Source: Mycolicibacterium celeriflavum
GTDB lineage: Bacteria > Actinomycetota > Actinomycetes > Mycobacteriales > Mycobacteriaceae
Direction of reading: 5' to 3'
Assembly: GCF_010731795.1 (NCBI RefSeq)
Contig: NZ_AP022591.1
Span: 4,712,001-4,776,000 of the forward strand
Length of the DNA: 64,000 nucleotides
A model generated the notes under the pieces. That model was not told the origin of the DNA and searched no databases. It saw nothing but the letters and a program-made list of their open reading frames with translations. Below are positions 20,607 to 28,599 of this stretch, piece by piece (position 1 is the first letter of the stretch; the number at the start of each line of letters is the position of its first letter). A program made the position numbers and the translations under genes.

Positions 20607-21836
20607 TCACACCGTCGGCGGGCGATCCAACTCACGTAACGCGGGCAGGAACACCGCGACGATCCCGAGCAGCAGCATGGGCAGCGCCAGCGCCAGGAAC
20701 GTCACGTGCAGGCCGGCGGCGTCGGCCAGTGGGCCCGCCACAATCAGTCCCAGCGGCCCGGCGGCGTAGGCCAGCGACCCCATCACCCCGACCACCCGGC
20801 CGCGCAGATGCTGGGGCGCCCGGGTCTGCATGACGTAGTTGTAGATCGGGGCGATCGGCCCGTAGACCAGCCCGACGATCGCCGACAGCACGAGGATGAC
20901 CGGCAGCGGAGGTAGGAACGCGATGACCGTCATCGCGACCCCCAGCGTCAGCACCGCGGCCAGCATGGTCACCCGCCGGCTCAGGTACTTCGAGGACACC
21001 GCGTAACCAAGCGCACCCACCAGACCGCCGACGCTCAACGCCATCAACACCCAACCGAGATGCGCCGGTTCATTGCGGTCGGTGAAGTACTTCGGGAACA
21101 GCACGCTTTCCATCGGCATGTACAGGCCGGTGGCCGCCAGGTCGACGAACGCCAGCGTGCGCAACACCTTGTTGTGCCAGACGAACCGCAGGCCCTCGAC
21201 GATGCCCGCCCACACCCCGTCGGGCAGCGAGGCGCGGTCGGGCCTGCCGGTGCCCTCCAGTCGCAGGACGCCGATCGCGACGATCGACAACCCGAAGGCC
21301 AGCGCGGTGACCCACATCGTGTTGATGCCGCCCAGCGTCGCGATCAGCAGGCCGCCGATGCCGGGACCGACGATGTAGGCCAGATTGAACACGGCCTCGT
21401 AGACGCTGTTGGCGCGGTCCAGCGTCCACCCGGCGCGGGCCGCCGCCTCGGGCAGCATCGTCTCGCGCGCGGTCATCCCTGCCGGGTCGAAGAAGGCGCC
21501 GAGGCCTGCCAGCGCCGCGAGGACCGCGACGTTGACGGCTTCCACGCCGAAGGTCAGCGCCAGTACCGGGACTGCGGCCACCGACAGCGCGGACAGGGCA
21601 TCGGAGATCATCGAGACCAGCCGCCGGCCCAGATAGTCGACCGCGGCGCCCGCGATCAGCGTCGCGACCAGCAACGGCAGCGTGCCCGCCATCGCGACGA
21701 TCGAGGCGTCCAGCGCAGAGCCGTTGCGCTGCAACACCAGCCACGGAAATGCGATCAGCGAAATGCCGTTGCCTGCACCGGCCATCAGCGCGGCGAACAG
21801 GATCAACAGAAGGGGGCCGCGCCTGCTGTGCGTCAT
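20607..21836 (-). CDS. tap: MFS multidrug efflux pump Tap
   Basis: A 409-residue, 12-helix MFS exporter in the Rv1258c position. The N terminus MTHSRRGPLLLILFAALM and internal segments such as DYLGRRLVSMISDALS, GMTARETMLPEAAARAGW, LPMESVLFPKYFTDRN-like (YMPMESVLFPKYFTDRN) and TRAPQHLRGRVVGVM match Tap as I recall it. Tap exports tetracycline, aminoglycosides and other compounds in mycobacteria and is WhiB7-controlled in M. tuberculosis. ATG at 21834-21836 gives the expected N terminus. A TACATT -10-like hexamer lies at 21851-21856 on the minus strand; I did not see a clear WhiB7 AT-tract. Confidence 0.92.
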   Translation of the reverse strand: MTHSRRGPLLLILFAALMAGAGNGISLIAFPWLVLQRNGSALDASIVAMAGTLPLLVATLIAGAAVDYLGRRLVSMISDALSALSVAAVPVLALTFGVEAVNVAVLAALAGLGAFFDPAGMTARETMLPEAAARAGWTLDRANSVYEAVFNLAYIVGPGIGGLLIATLGGINTMWVTALAFGLSIVAIGVLRLEGTGRPDRASLPDGVWAGIVEGLRFVWHNKVLRTLAFVDLAATGLYMPMESVLFPKYFTDRNEPAHLGWVLMALSVGGLVGALGYAVSSKYLSRRVTMLAAVLTLGVAMTVIAFLPPLPVILVLSAIVGLVYGPIAPIYNYVMQTRAPQHLRGRVVGVMGSLAYAAGPLGLIVAGPLADAAGLHVTFLALALPMLLLGIVAVFLPALRELDRPPTV

Positions 21837-21887
21837 GGTTACCGCGGCAGAATGTAACAGCGGCCGGGGCCGATCGGCATCCGAATT

Positions 21888-22736
21888 ATGCACGCGGGCA
21901 AAGTGGTGGGCGTGCAGCTGCCTCACCCGCGGACCGGTGCGCGGTTCTCATCGCCGGTGCCGCCCGGCTCGGGCTGGCCCGGCGATCCCGCCACGCCGCG
22001 CACCGCGGTGGCGTCGACGGCCGCACAGGTGGCGTCGATGGCCCCGGAGGTGCAGTCGCTAGAGGAACTCGACGCCGCGGTGTCGGTGTGCCGGGCCTGC
22101 CCACGCTTGGTGGAGTGGCGCGAGGAGGTCGCCATCGTCAAGCGCAAGTCGTACGCCGACGAACCGTACTGGGGCCGTCCGGCGCCCGGCTGGGGAGCGG
22201 CACGGCCCCGGGTGCTGATCGTCGGCCTCGCGCCCGCGGCCCACGGTGCGAACCGCACGGGCAGGGTGTTCACCGGCGACCGCTCGGGCGACTTTCTGTA
22301 CGCGGCGCTGCACCGGGTTGGCCTCGCCAACCAATCGGTCTGTGTGGACGCCGCTGACGGCCTGGTGCTCAACGGAACCCGGGTGGCCGCGGCGGTGCGT
22401 TGTGCACCGCCGGGCAATGCGCCGACACCGGCCGAGCGCGCGACCTGCGCCCCGTGGCTGGACGCCGAATGGCGGTTGACGGCGCCGTACGTGCGGGTGA
22501 TCGTGGCGCTCGGCGGGTTCGCGTGGCGCGCGGCGCTGCAGATGCTGCGCACCGGCGGGGTGACGGTGCCCACACCGGCGCCGAAGTTCGGCCACGGCGC
22601 CACCGCCGAGCTCGGCGACGTCGCGCTGGTCGGCTGCTATCACCCCAGCCAGCAGAACACGTTCACGGGAAAGCTGACGCCGCAGATGTTCGACGACGTG
22701 TTCCGGCAGGCTAAGGCGCGAGCATCCGTCGGATAG
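21888..22736 (+). CDS. udgB: Type 5 uracil-DNA glycosylase UdgB
   Basis: A 282-residue family-5 uracil-DNA glycosylase (Rv1259 position) for base excision repair of uracil and other deaminated bases. The iron-sulfur cysteines are visible in VCRACPRLVEW (near residue 70), VRCAPPGNAPTP and ATCAPWL. The active-site region is LIVGLAPAAHGANRTGRVFTGD, and GCYHPSQQNTFTGKLT closes the fold. The N-terminal ~45 residues are poorly conserved, so the start could be further in. The gene is divergent from tap and overlaps the 3' end of the next TetR gene by 26 bp. Confidence 0.93.
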   Translation: MHAGKVVGVQLPHPRTGARFSSPVPPGSGWPGDPATPRTAVASTAAQVASMAPEVQSLEELDAAVSVCRACPRLVEWREEVAIVKRKSYADEPYWGRPAPGWGAARPRVLIVGLAPAAHGANRTGRVFTGDRSGDFLYAALHRVGLANQSVCVDAADGLVLNGTRVAAAVRCAPPGNAPTPAERATCAPWLDAEWRLTAPYVRVIVALGGFAWRAALQMLRTGGVTVPTPAPKFGHGATAELGDVALVGCYHPSQQNTFTGKLTPQMFDDVFRQAKARASVG

Positions 22737-23328
22737 TCGCGAACTGTGCGTCGGCCAATTCCTGTAGCGCGGTGACGGGAAAGTCGTCGTAATGGGCGAG
22801 CGTCCATTCGTCGAACACCTGCAGGATCCGGAGGATCAGCTCGGCCTGCAACGGCTCGGGGAGGTCGGTGCGGACCGCGCCGCATCGACGGCCGACGCTC
22901 AGTACCTCTTGCACCCAGTCCCGCACGGCGTCGAGCGCCCCGCTGACGGCGGCTCTGGCGGGGTCGGGCGCCTGCAGGTAGAACATCCGCCCCAGCAACA
23001 GGAAGTTCTGCTGCCGCTGGGAGAACAGCACGAGGTCCGCGAAGAACTGTTCGAGTCGCGGCCAGAATTGCTCGCCGGCGAATTCTTCAGGCGCGACGAC
23101 CGGTATATCCGCCGACACATCCGTGATCAATTCCCGCACGACGAATTCATAGAGTTCGGCTTTGGAGGACAGCACATAGTAGAACGAGCTCTTGCTCATC
23201 CCGCATCGCTCGATGATGCGGTTGAGTGAGGCGTGTTCATAACCGACAGAACCGAATTCAGTGGCGGCCACCTCCACGAGCTGTTGCCGCCGCGCTGCCG
23301 GCATACGTCCGATCCGTGCCGAGGCCAC
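22711..23328 (-). CDS. TetR-family regulator, divergent from the flavin monooxygenase
   Basis: A 205-residue TetR repressor. The helix-turn-helix covers residues 12-58 (RRQQLVEVAATEFGSVGYE, then IIERCGMSKSSFYYVLSSK). The GTG start at 23326-23328 was chosen as first usable codon. The C-terminal helical domain is Phe/Leu-rich and probably binds a hydrophobic ligand. A perfect 7-bp inverted repeat lies in the 53-bp divergent gap, where it would block the neighbour's promoter, so it most likely represses both itself and the monooxygenase operon. I know of no equivalent at this place in M. tuberculosis. Confidence 0.9.
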   Translation of the reverse strand: MASARIGRMPAARRQQLVEVAATEFGSVGYEHASLNRIIERCGMSKSSFYYVLSSKAELYEFVVRELITDVSADIPVVAPEEFAGEQFWPRLEQFFADLVLFSQRQQNFLLLGRMFYLQAPDPARAAVSGALDAVRDWVQEVLSVGRRCGAVRTDLPEPLQAELILRILQVFDEWTLAHYDDFPVTALQELADAQFATIRRMLAP

Positions 23329-23344
23329 GATTCAGGTTAACAGA

Positions 23345-23362
23345 GTGGACCGGCTGGTCCAC
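23345..23362. promoter_or_regulatory. TetR operator between the regulator and the monooxygenase gene
   Basis: GTGGACC GGCT GGTCCAC is a perfect inverted repeat with 7-bp arms. It covers the -35 position of the monooxygenase promoter, whose -10 candidate TACGGT lies at 23370-23375, 7 bases before the ATG at 23382. This layout is classic for repression by the divergently encoded TetR protein. Confidence 0.75.
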
Positions 23363-23381
23363 ACAATGGTACGGTGAAAAT

Positions 23382-24608
23382 ATGTTGAAGCTGACGAGCC
23401 TCGAAAAGCAATATGAACAGGCGGCCGCCGACGAGCTGCGGGTGCTGGTGGTCGGCGCCGGGATCGCCGGGGTCACGGCCGCGCAACTGCTGCGCCGCGA
23501 CGGCCGCCACCCGGTGCTGATCGAGCGCGCCGAGAGTTCGTCGGACCAGGGCTACATGCTGGCGTTGATGCCCATGGTGGACGCCGCGCTCGACGACCTG
23601 GGGGTGCACGAGGCGTACCGGGCAGCCAGCACCCCGCTCGGGCGATACGCCGTCCACGGGCACACCGGTCGCAAGCTGCGTGAGGACTCGATGTCGGCGA
23701 TCCTGGCCCGCTTCGGCGACTACCGCGGCATCGGCCGTGGCGATCTGATCGACGTGCTGACCGACGAGGGCGGGGCGGCGACTTTCGGTTCCACGGTCAC
23801 CGAGCTCATCGAACGGGCCGATGGGGTTGAGGTGTCGGTGTCGACACCCGACGGCACACACCGGCTGAACTTCGATCTGGTGATCATCGCCGACGGAATA
23901 CATTCGGACACACGTCAATTGGTGCTGGGGCAGCGGTCAGTCCAGGTAGTCGACACCAAATGGGGCGGCTGGGTGGTGTGGGCACCGGAAGACGCTGACT
24001 CGGATCTCGGTGAAGAATGGTGGGGCGCCGGCTATTTCGCCGGTCTGTATCCCGTCAAGGGGGAGGTCGGCGTGTTCTTCGGAGGTCCGCGCGCCGACAC
24101 GGCCGCCGGCCCGGCATCGTTCGTCGCAAAAACCCGCCACCAGCTCAAGGACGTCAGCCCGCGGCTGGAACGGGCACTGACGGCGGTGCTGGAGGACCCC
24201 GATCCGTATTACTGGTCGCTCACCGACTGCCGCGCACCCGATTGGACCACCGCGCGCACTGTGCTGCTCGGCGACGCCGCCGCCGGGTTCCTGCCCACCG
24301 CCGGTATCGGTGCGGGGATGGCGATGGAGTCGGCCTGGGTGCTCGCCGGGATACTGCGCCAATCGGACGGTTCAGCGCTTGCCGATCTGCTGCGCGCGTA
24401 CGAACGCCTGCAGCGGCCCCGGGTCGAGGCCGCGCAGGACAATTCCCGTCAACTTGCCAAGATGATGTTTCGCCGCAGCCGCTTCCTGGCGGTGCTCCGC
24501 GAGCTGGCGATGCGATTCGTCAGTGTCGAGCTCGCGCTGCGGCCGATACAGCGGCTGTTGCAGGAACAACCCGATCCGCGGGAAGTCACGGGCATAGGGC
24601 AGCGTTGA
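23382..24608 (+). CDS. FAD-dependent monooxygenase (PHBH fold), Rv1260-like
   Basis: A 408-residue flavoprotein hydroxylase. It has the Rossmann GxGxxG motif VVGAGIAGVTAAQLLRR (near residue 25), the middle DG motif as DLVIIADGIHSDTR (near 165), and the GD motif VLLGDAAAGFLPTAGIGAGM (near 295). Such enzymes use FAD and NAD(P)H to hydroxylate aromatic or polyketide-like compounds. The ATG at 23382 has no ribosome site but follows a TACGGT hexamer by 7 bases, suggesting leaderless mRNA. It lies 7 bases before the LLM oxidoreductase gene, and the pair looks like an operon under the divergent TetR. Confidence 0.9.
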   Translation: MLKLTSLEKQYEQAAADELRVLVVGAGIAGVTAAQLLRRDGRHPVLIERAESSSDQGYMLALMPMVDAALDDLGVHEAYRAASTPLGRYAVHGHTGRKLREDSMSAILARFGDYRGIGRGDLIDVLTDEGGAATFGSTVTELIERADGVEVSVSTPDGTHRLNFDLVIIADGIHSDTRQLVLGQRSVQVVDTKWGGWVVWAPEDADSDLGEEWWGAGYFAGLYPVKGEVGVFFGGPRADTAAGPASFVAKTRHQLKDVSPRLERALTAVLEDPDPYYWSLTDCRAPDWTTARTVLLGDAAAGFLPTAGIGAGMAMESAWVLAGILRQSDGSALADLLRAYERLQRPRVEAAQDNSRQLAKMMFRRSRFLAVLRELAMRFVSVELALRPIQRLLQEQPDPREVTGIGQR

Positions 24609-24615
24609 CACGGTA

Positions 24616-25653
24616 ATGCGCTTATCAGTTCTCGATCTCGTGCCGGTGCGCACCGACCAGTCGACCTCGGACGCGCTGGCGGCGTCGACCCGGCTGGCAC
24701 AGACCGCCGACCGCCTCGGCTACACCCGATACTGGGTGGCCGAGCACCACAACATGCCCGCGGTGGCGGCGACCAGCCCGCCGGTGCTCATCGCGCACCT
24801 GGCCGCCCACACCGAGCAACTGCGGCTCGGGTCCGGTGGGGTGATGCTGCCCAACCACGCGCCGCTGGCGGTGGCCGAGCAGTTCGCGCTGCTGGAGGCG
24901 GCCCACCCCGGGCGCATCGACCTGGGTATCGGCCGCGCACCCGGATCCGACCCGGTGACGTCGATGGCGTTGCGGGGCGCCGCCGGCCGCGACGATCGTG
25001 ACATCGAGGCCTTTCCCGACTACCTCGACGACGTCGTCGCGCTGATGGGCGCGCGCGGCGTGCGGGTGCCGATCCCGAACCAGCGCTACATCCTCAAGGC
25101 CACGCCCGCTGCGGTGAGCGAACCCAAGCTGTGGCTGCTCGGTTCGTCGATGTATTCGGCACACCTGGCCGCTGCCAAGGGTCTGCCGTACGTGTTCGCC
25201 CATCACTTCTCGGGCCAGGGCACCGCAGAGGCGTTGGCGGCGTACCGCTCCGGGTTCCGGCCCAGCGAGCTGGCCCCCGAACCCGTGACGTTCCTGACCG
25301 TCAACGCGGTTGTTGCCGAAACACGCCAGGAAGCAACGGCTTTGGCGTTGCCGAACCTGCAGATGATGGCGCGACTGCGAACCGGTCAGCCGCTGGGCCC
25401 GCTGGATCTGGTCGAGGACGCCGAGCAGCAGGAACTCGCGCCCCAGGCACAGCGGATCGCCGAAGCCGCGTTCGGGCGCGCCGTCGTCGGCGATCCGTCG
25501 GAGGCCGCCGACCAGGTGCGCGCGCTGGCCGACGAGTTCGGCGTCGACGAGGTGATGGTCAACCCGGTGGCCTCGGCACGCCGCGGCACCGAGCCGGCGA
25601 CCGCGCCGGCGCGCGAGAAGACGCTGGAGTTGTTGGCCAAGGAGCTGTTCTAA
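24616..25653 (+). CDS. LLM-class flavin-dependent oxidoreductase
   Basis: A 345-residue luciferase-like (bacterial luciferase fold) flavoenzyme. Family marks: N-terminal LSVLDLVPVRTDQSTSDAL, RYWVAEHHNMPAVAATSP, GSGGVMLPNHAPLAVAEQF and IDLGIGRAPGSDP. These oxidoreductases use FMNH2 or F420H2; which one cannot be read here. It follows the FAD monooxygenase by 7 bases, so the two probably act on the same compound or its product under the TetR regulator. It is not part of the M. tuberculosis gene order and overlaps the convergent Ddn-like gene by 4 bp. Confidence 0.9.
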   Translation: MRLSVLDLVPVRTDQSTSDALAASTRLAQTADRLGYTRYWVAEHHNMPAVAATSPPVLIAHLAAHTEQLRLGSGGVMLPNHAPLAVAEQFALLEAAHPGRIDLGIGRAPGSDPVTSMALRGAAGRDDRDIEAFPDYLDDVVALMGARGVRVPIPNQRYILKATPAAVSEPKLWLLGSSMYSAHLAAAKGLPYVFAHHFSGQGTAEALAAYRSGFRPSELAPEPVTFLTVNAVVAETRQEATALALPNLQMMARLRTGQPLGPLDLVEDAEQQELAPQAQRIAEAAFGRAVVGDPSEAADQVRALADEFGVDEVMVNPVASARRGTEPATAPAREKTLELLAKELF

Positions 25654-26099
25654 GGAGTCAGCTTGACCACCGGGATCGGCCGCGTGGTCCGCTTCTGGTA
25701 CTGGTTGTAGCGGTCCTTGTTGCCCTTCATGTTGTTGACGATCTCCCACAGCCGCGGAAAATCGGGATCGTCGCGGGTGACCGGCGTGGCCGTCACCTTG
25801 ATGCGCTTGGGTCCGACATTGATTTCGACGTGCGGGTTGGCTTTGAGATTGTGATACCAGCCCGGCGCCTTGGGTTCGCCACCCTTGGACGCGACGACGA
25901 GGTAGTCGTCGCCATCGCGGGCATAGGCGAGTGAATTAGCGCGCTGCAGGCCGGTTTTCGCGCCGACGGTGTGCAGGATCAGCATCGGCGGCCCACCCGG
26001 GATCGTGTGTCCGATCCGGCCGTTGGTGCCCTTGTAGAGCTTGTCGTGCAGCAACAGCATCGGATATCCGACGTACTTCTCCCACCAGGGCATGCTCAT
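25650..26099 (-). CDS. Deazaflavin (F420)-dependent nitroreductase family protein, Rv1261c-like
   Basis: A 149-residue split-barrel protein of the Ddn family. Family marks: MLILHTVGAKTGLQRANSL, YLVVASKGGEPKAPGWYHNL and NPHVEINVG. Ddn enzymes use reduced F420 to reduce quinones or nitroimidazoles at the membrane. The ATG at 26097-26099 gives the start MSMPWWEKYVGYP and follows the HIT gene stop by 4 bases, so the two form an operon as in M. tuberculosis. A longer frame reaches upstream to 26144 inside the HIT gene and was not used. Confidence 0.9.
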   Translation of the reverse strand: MSMPWWEKYVGYPMLLLHDKLYKGTNGRIGHTIPGGPPMLILHTVGAKTGLQRANSLAYARDGDDYLVVASKGGEPKAPGWYHNLKANPHVEINVGPKRIKVTATPVTRDDPDFPRLWEIVNNMKGNKDRYNQYQKRTTRPIPVVKLTP

Positions 26100-26103
26100 G
26101 CCG

Positions 26104-26541
26104 TCAGTCTTGCGCAGCGGAGTCCAGTTGCGCCAGGGCCTCACGCAGCAGGCGGCCGGATTCCTCCCGGTCCGGGTCGCGACGCAGCAGCATGTTCTTG
26201 GCGAATGACAGCTTGTCGCCGCTCTGCCGGGGCAACACGTGCAGGTGGATGTGGAACACCGATTGAAATGCGGACTTGCCGTCGTTGATCACCATGTTGT
26301 TGCCGTCGGCGTGCAGCCCCGACTTGCGCGCGGCCCGTGCGATGCGCTGACCGATCCGCGCCATCGCGGCGACGGTCTCCGGCGGCGTGTCGGTCAGGTC
26401 GACGGTGTGCCGTTTCGGGATCACCAGGGTGTGGCCGCGGGTGAACGGGCGGACGTCGAGGATCGCGAGATAGTCGTCGTCCTCGTAGATACGGATGGCC
26501 GGCGCCTCGCCGGCGACGATGGCGCAGAACACACAGGACAT
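26104..26541 (-). CDS. HIT-family nucleotide-binding protein, Rv1262c-like
   Basis: A 145-residue histidine-triad hydrolase/transferase. The zinc-like N-terminal CVFCAIV motif and the catalytic HIHLHVLP triad (near residue 97) are intact. Family members hydrolyse nucleoside phosphoramidates or dinucleoside polyphosphates; the real substrate is unknown. It is co-directional with and 4 bases from the Ddn-like gene. The start codon is preceded at 7 bases by TACCGT, which suggests leaderless transcription. Confidence 0.92.
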   Translation of the reverse strand: MSCVFCAIVAGEAPAIRIYEDDDYLAILDVRPFTRGHTLVIPKRHTVDLTDTPPETVAAMARIGQRIARAARKSGLHADGNNMVINDGKSAFQSVFHIHLHVLPRQSGDKLSFAKNMLLRRDPDREESGRLLREALAQLDSAAQD

Positions 26542-26547
26542 CCCGCC

Positions 26548-26553
26548 ACGGTA
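26548..26553 (-). promoter_or_regulatory. -10 hexamer for the HIT-Ddn operon
   Basis: TACCGT on the minus strand lies 7 bases before the ATG at 26541, the spacing expected when transcription starts on the start codon. Confidence 0.45.
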
Positions 26554-26594
26554 GCGGCCGACCCGCGACGCTCCCCGTCCGCCTGGTTCTTCGG

Positions 26595-26893
26595 CTATCG
26601 GCGTGCGGTGATGGCTTCGCGCCAGGTTACGAACTTGTCCTGATATCGCATGGTCTGCGCGGGACTGGTCGAGGGCAGTCGTCGGTGCGGCAGGTCAGGT
26701 GCGGTGGGAACAAGACGGATGAAATTCTTCTGCGCCGCAGCGCCGTTGAACAGCACCGGCGTGATGTCCGGATGCTCGGCGGAAAACCGCTGAAAGTCGT
26801 TGGGCACCACGCTGTCCGGCTTGATCGCGGCGTCCAAGCTGCCTTCACGCCGACAGGATCGCAGCACGTGCCAGACCGCGATCGAAAGTAGGG
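26595..26893 (-). pseudogene. 3' remnant of a DNA-deoxyinosine (hypoxanthine) glycosylase gene
   Basis: The frame reads IAVWHVLRSCRREGSLDAA, then VPNDFQRFSAEHPDITPVLFNGAAAQK, LPSTSPAQTM and W. These are the C-terminal parts of the small MUG-like deoxyinosine glycosylases (usually ~160-180 residues). The N-terminal half, including the first catalytic motif, is missing: the similarity stops near 26893, where the left end of the IS605-type element begins. No 5' half is seen on the other side of the element, so this is a broken gene and not a simple insertion. Confidence 0.7.
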
Positions 26894-26938
26894 AGTGCTG
26901 CGGACTCCTGTCTTCAGGCTGGGGGTGAGCGTGTCAAG

Positions 26939-26970
26939 TCCACGCTTGGAGCGGTCAGGCCCGGCGTGGA
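26939..26970. repeat. Inverted repeat inside the left part of the element
   Basis: TCCACGC (26939-26945) and GCGTGGA (26964-26970) form a perfect 7-bp stem with an 18-base loop, just inside the left end. It may be part of the transposon end structure. Confidence 0.4.
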
Positions 26971-27081
26971 TCTGGTGTGTTGGCACATTCATAGTGAATG
27001 GCTGTCCGATGTTGTCGGTTGTGGCTGTTAGCTTGCGAACGAAGGCGAATATCGCGTTTCGAGGCCGGCTGAGTCGCTTTG

Positions 27082-27342
27082 ATGGAGGAGAAGGGGACGT
27101 GGTTGTTCGAGGTGCCGACCATGCCTGATCGCGTGCATTTGCTGGTGGAGGTGGATCCGCATTACGGATTGCACAAGCTGGTGAGAGCGAGCAAGGCTCG
27201 GTCCACGCAAATGCTTGGTGAGGAGTATCCCTGGCTGCGGTCGCGATTGCCGTCGTTGGGGACGAATTCGCATTTCGTCGCGACGGGTCGTGCCGGGGGT
27301 CTAATGGTCAAACGGTATGTCGACACGCAGAAAGGCCGCTGA
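27082..27342 (+). pseudogene. tnpA: Decayed Y1 transposase TnpA (IS200 type)
   Basis: About 86 codons match the C-terminal two thirds of IS200/IS605 TnpA: WLFEVPTMPDRVHLLVEVDP, YPWLRSRLPSLGTNSHFVAT and VKRYVDTQKG, which holds the catalytic Tyr. Two faults are visible. The usual N-terminal ~40-50 residues are gone, with an in-frame TGA at 27070-27072. The HUH metal motif normally read as DHVHL is DRVHL, losing its first His. The segment before VKRY is also shorter than usual. The protein should be inactive as a transposase. Confidence 0.75.
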
Positions 27343-27345
27343 GTC

Positions 27346-28599
27346 GTGCTGGCGGGGCGGCGGTTCCGGGTCGACTTCACCGACGAACAAGCGTTGTTCG
27401 CAGAACAGATCGGTACGGCGTGCCGGGCGGTGTGGAACACCGGTCTGCAGCAGCGGCGTGAGTATCGCCGGCGCGGCGCGTGGATGAACTATGGGCCCCA
27501 GGCCCACGAGCTGGCCGAGGCCAAGCTTGAGCATCCGTGGTTGAAAGACGTTCCGGGGCATTGTCTGCAGCAGACGTTGATGGATCTGGACCGAGCGTGC
27601 CGGGAGCACGGCACATTCAAGGTGCAGTGGCGCTCTGGGCGGCGGTGGGTGGCGTCGTTCCGGTTTCCTCAAGGTTCCAGGATGACGGTGGAGAAACTGA
27701 ACCGACGCCATGCTCGGGTGAAGCTGCCCAAGCTGGGGTGGGTGAAATTTCGGGCATCGCGGAGCCTGGATGGTCAGGTCATCCGCTCGGCCACCGTGTC
27801 GAGGGAAGGCAAGCATTGGTTTGTGTCGTTCCTGGTCGATGACGGAATGCGCACACCGAACGAACACCGCGCGCCTGGGGTGGCGGTGGGGGTGGATCGC
27901 GGGGTGGCGGTGGCTGTGGCCACCAGCGACGGTGAACTGTTCGACCGGACATTCGTCACTGATGGTGAACACCGCCGCGCGGTAGCGCTGCAACGCAAGC
28001 TATCCCGCGCGGGCAAGGGTTCGGCCAACCGCGCCAAGACCCGGTCGAAATTGGCCAGGCTGCGGGCGCGTGAGCGTCGCCGCCGTCAGGACTTCTGTGT
28101 CCAAACCGCTGCCCGCTTGGCGCGCGCTAACGCGGTGGTGGTGGTCGAAGACCTCAAGACCCGTAACATGACCCGGCGCGCCACGCCCGTCGAAGATCCC
28201 GACAACCCCGGCCGCTACCTCGCGAACGGTGCAGCGCGCAAATCAGCTCTGAACAAGGCCATCTTGGGAAAGGGGTGGAATCGGTTCGACAAAGCGTTGA
28301 CCTCGGTGGCCCGCTACACCGGGACACAGGTGATCAACGTCGCGGCGGCGTTCACCTCACAACGGTGTTCGGTGTGTGGGCAGGTGGATCCGAAAAACCG
28401 TGAGAGCCAAGCGGTTTTCCGGTGCACCAGCTGCCCACACGGACCCGTGCACGCCGATGTGAACGCAGCCAAGAACATATTGGCCGCAGGGCTTGTGGTC
28501 ACCGCCTGCCGAGAAACCGCAGCACCTGTGGGTGCGGCGGTGACATTGACGCAGGAACCAGCAGGAAACCGCGAGGAATTACTGCTTCAACCCGTCTAA
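27346..28599 (+). CDS. tnpB: TnpB, RNA-guided nuclease of the IS200/IS605 family
   Basis: A 417-residue TnpB, the ancestor-type of Cas12. All key residues are in place: RuvC D184 (VGVDRGVAVA), E268 (VVVVEDLKTRN) and D371 (HADVNAAKNIL), plus the zinc finger C341, C344, C360 and C363 (CSVCGQ, CTSC). An N-terminal helix-turn-helix-like, Arg-rich part precedes them. TnpB uses an omega RNA from the element's right end to cut DNA matching the flank next to a short adjacent motif. The GTG start at 27346 follows the tnpA stop by 3 bases. Because tnpA is broken, this TnpB is a lone nuclease in a non-mobile element. Confidence 0.93.
   Translation: MLAGRRFRVDFTDEQALFAEQIGTACRAVWNTGLQQRREYRRRGAWMNYGPQAHELAEAKLEHPWLKDVPGHCLQQTLMDLDRACREHGTFKVQWRSGRRWVASFRFPQGSRMTVEKLNRRHARVKLPKLGWVKFRASRSLDGQVIRSATVSREGKHWFVSFLVDDGMRTPNEHRAPGVAVGVDRGVAVAVATSDGELFDRTFVTDGEHRRAVALQRKLSRAGKGSANRAKTRSKLARLRARERRRRQDFCVQTAARLARANAVVVVEDLKTRNMTRRATPVEDPDNPGRYLANGAARKSALNKAILGKGWNRFDKALTSVARYTGTQVINVAAAFTSQRCSVCGQVDPKNRESQAVFRCTSCPHGPVHADVNAAKNILAAGLVVTACRETAAPVGAAVTLTQEPAGNREELLLQPV

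Noticed and set aside
26893..26937. Right end of a second, older IS605 element
   Set aside because: No tnpB-like sequence lies to its left; it is better explained as the left-end palindrome of the same element.
27346..28599. A TnpB-derived transcriptional repressor with dead nuclease
   Set aside because: All RuvC acidic residues (D184, E268, D371) are present, so there is no sign of nuclease loss.
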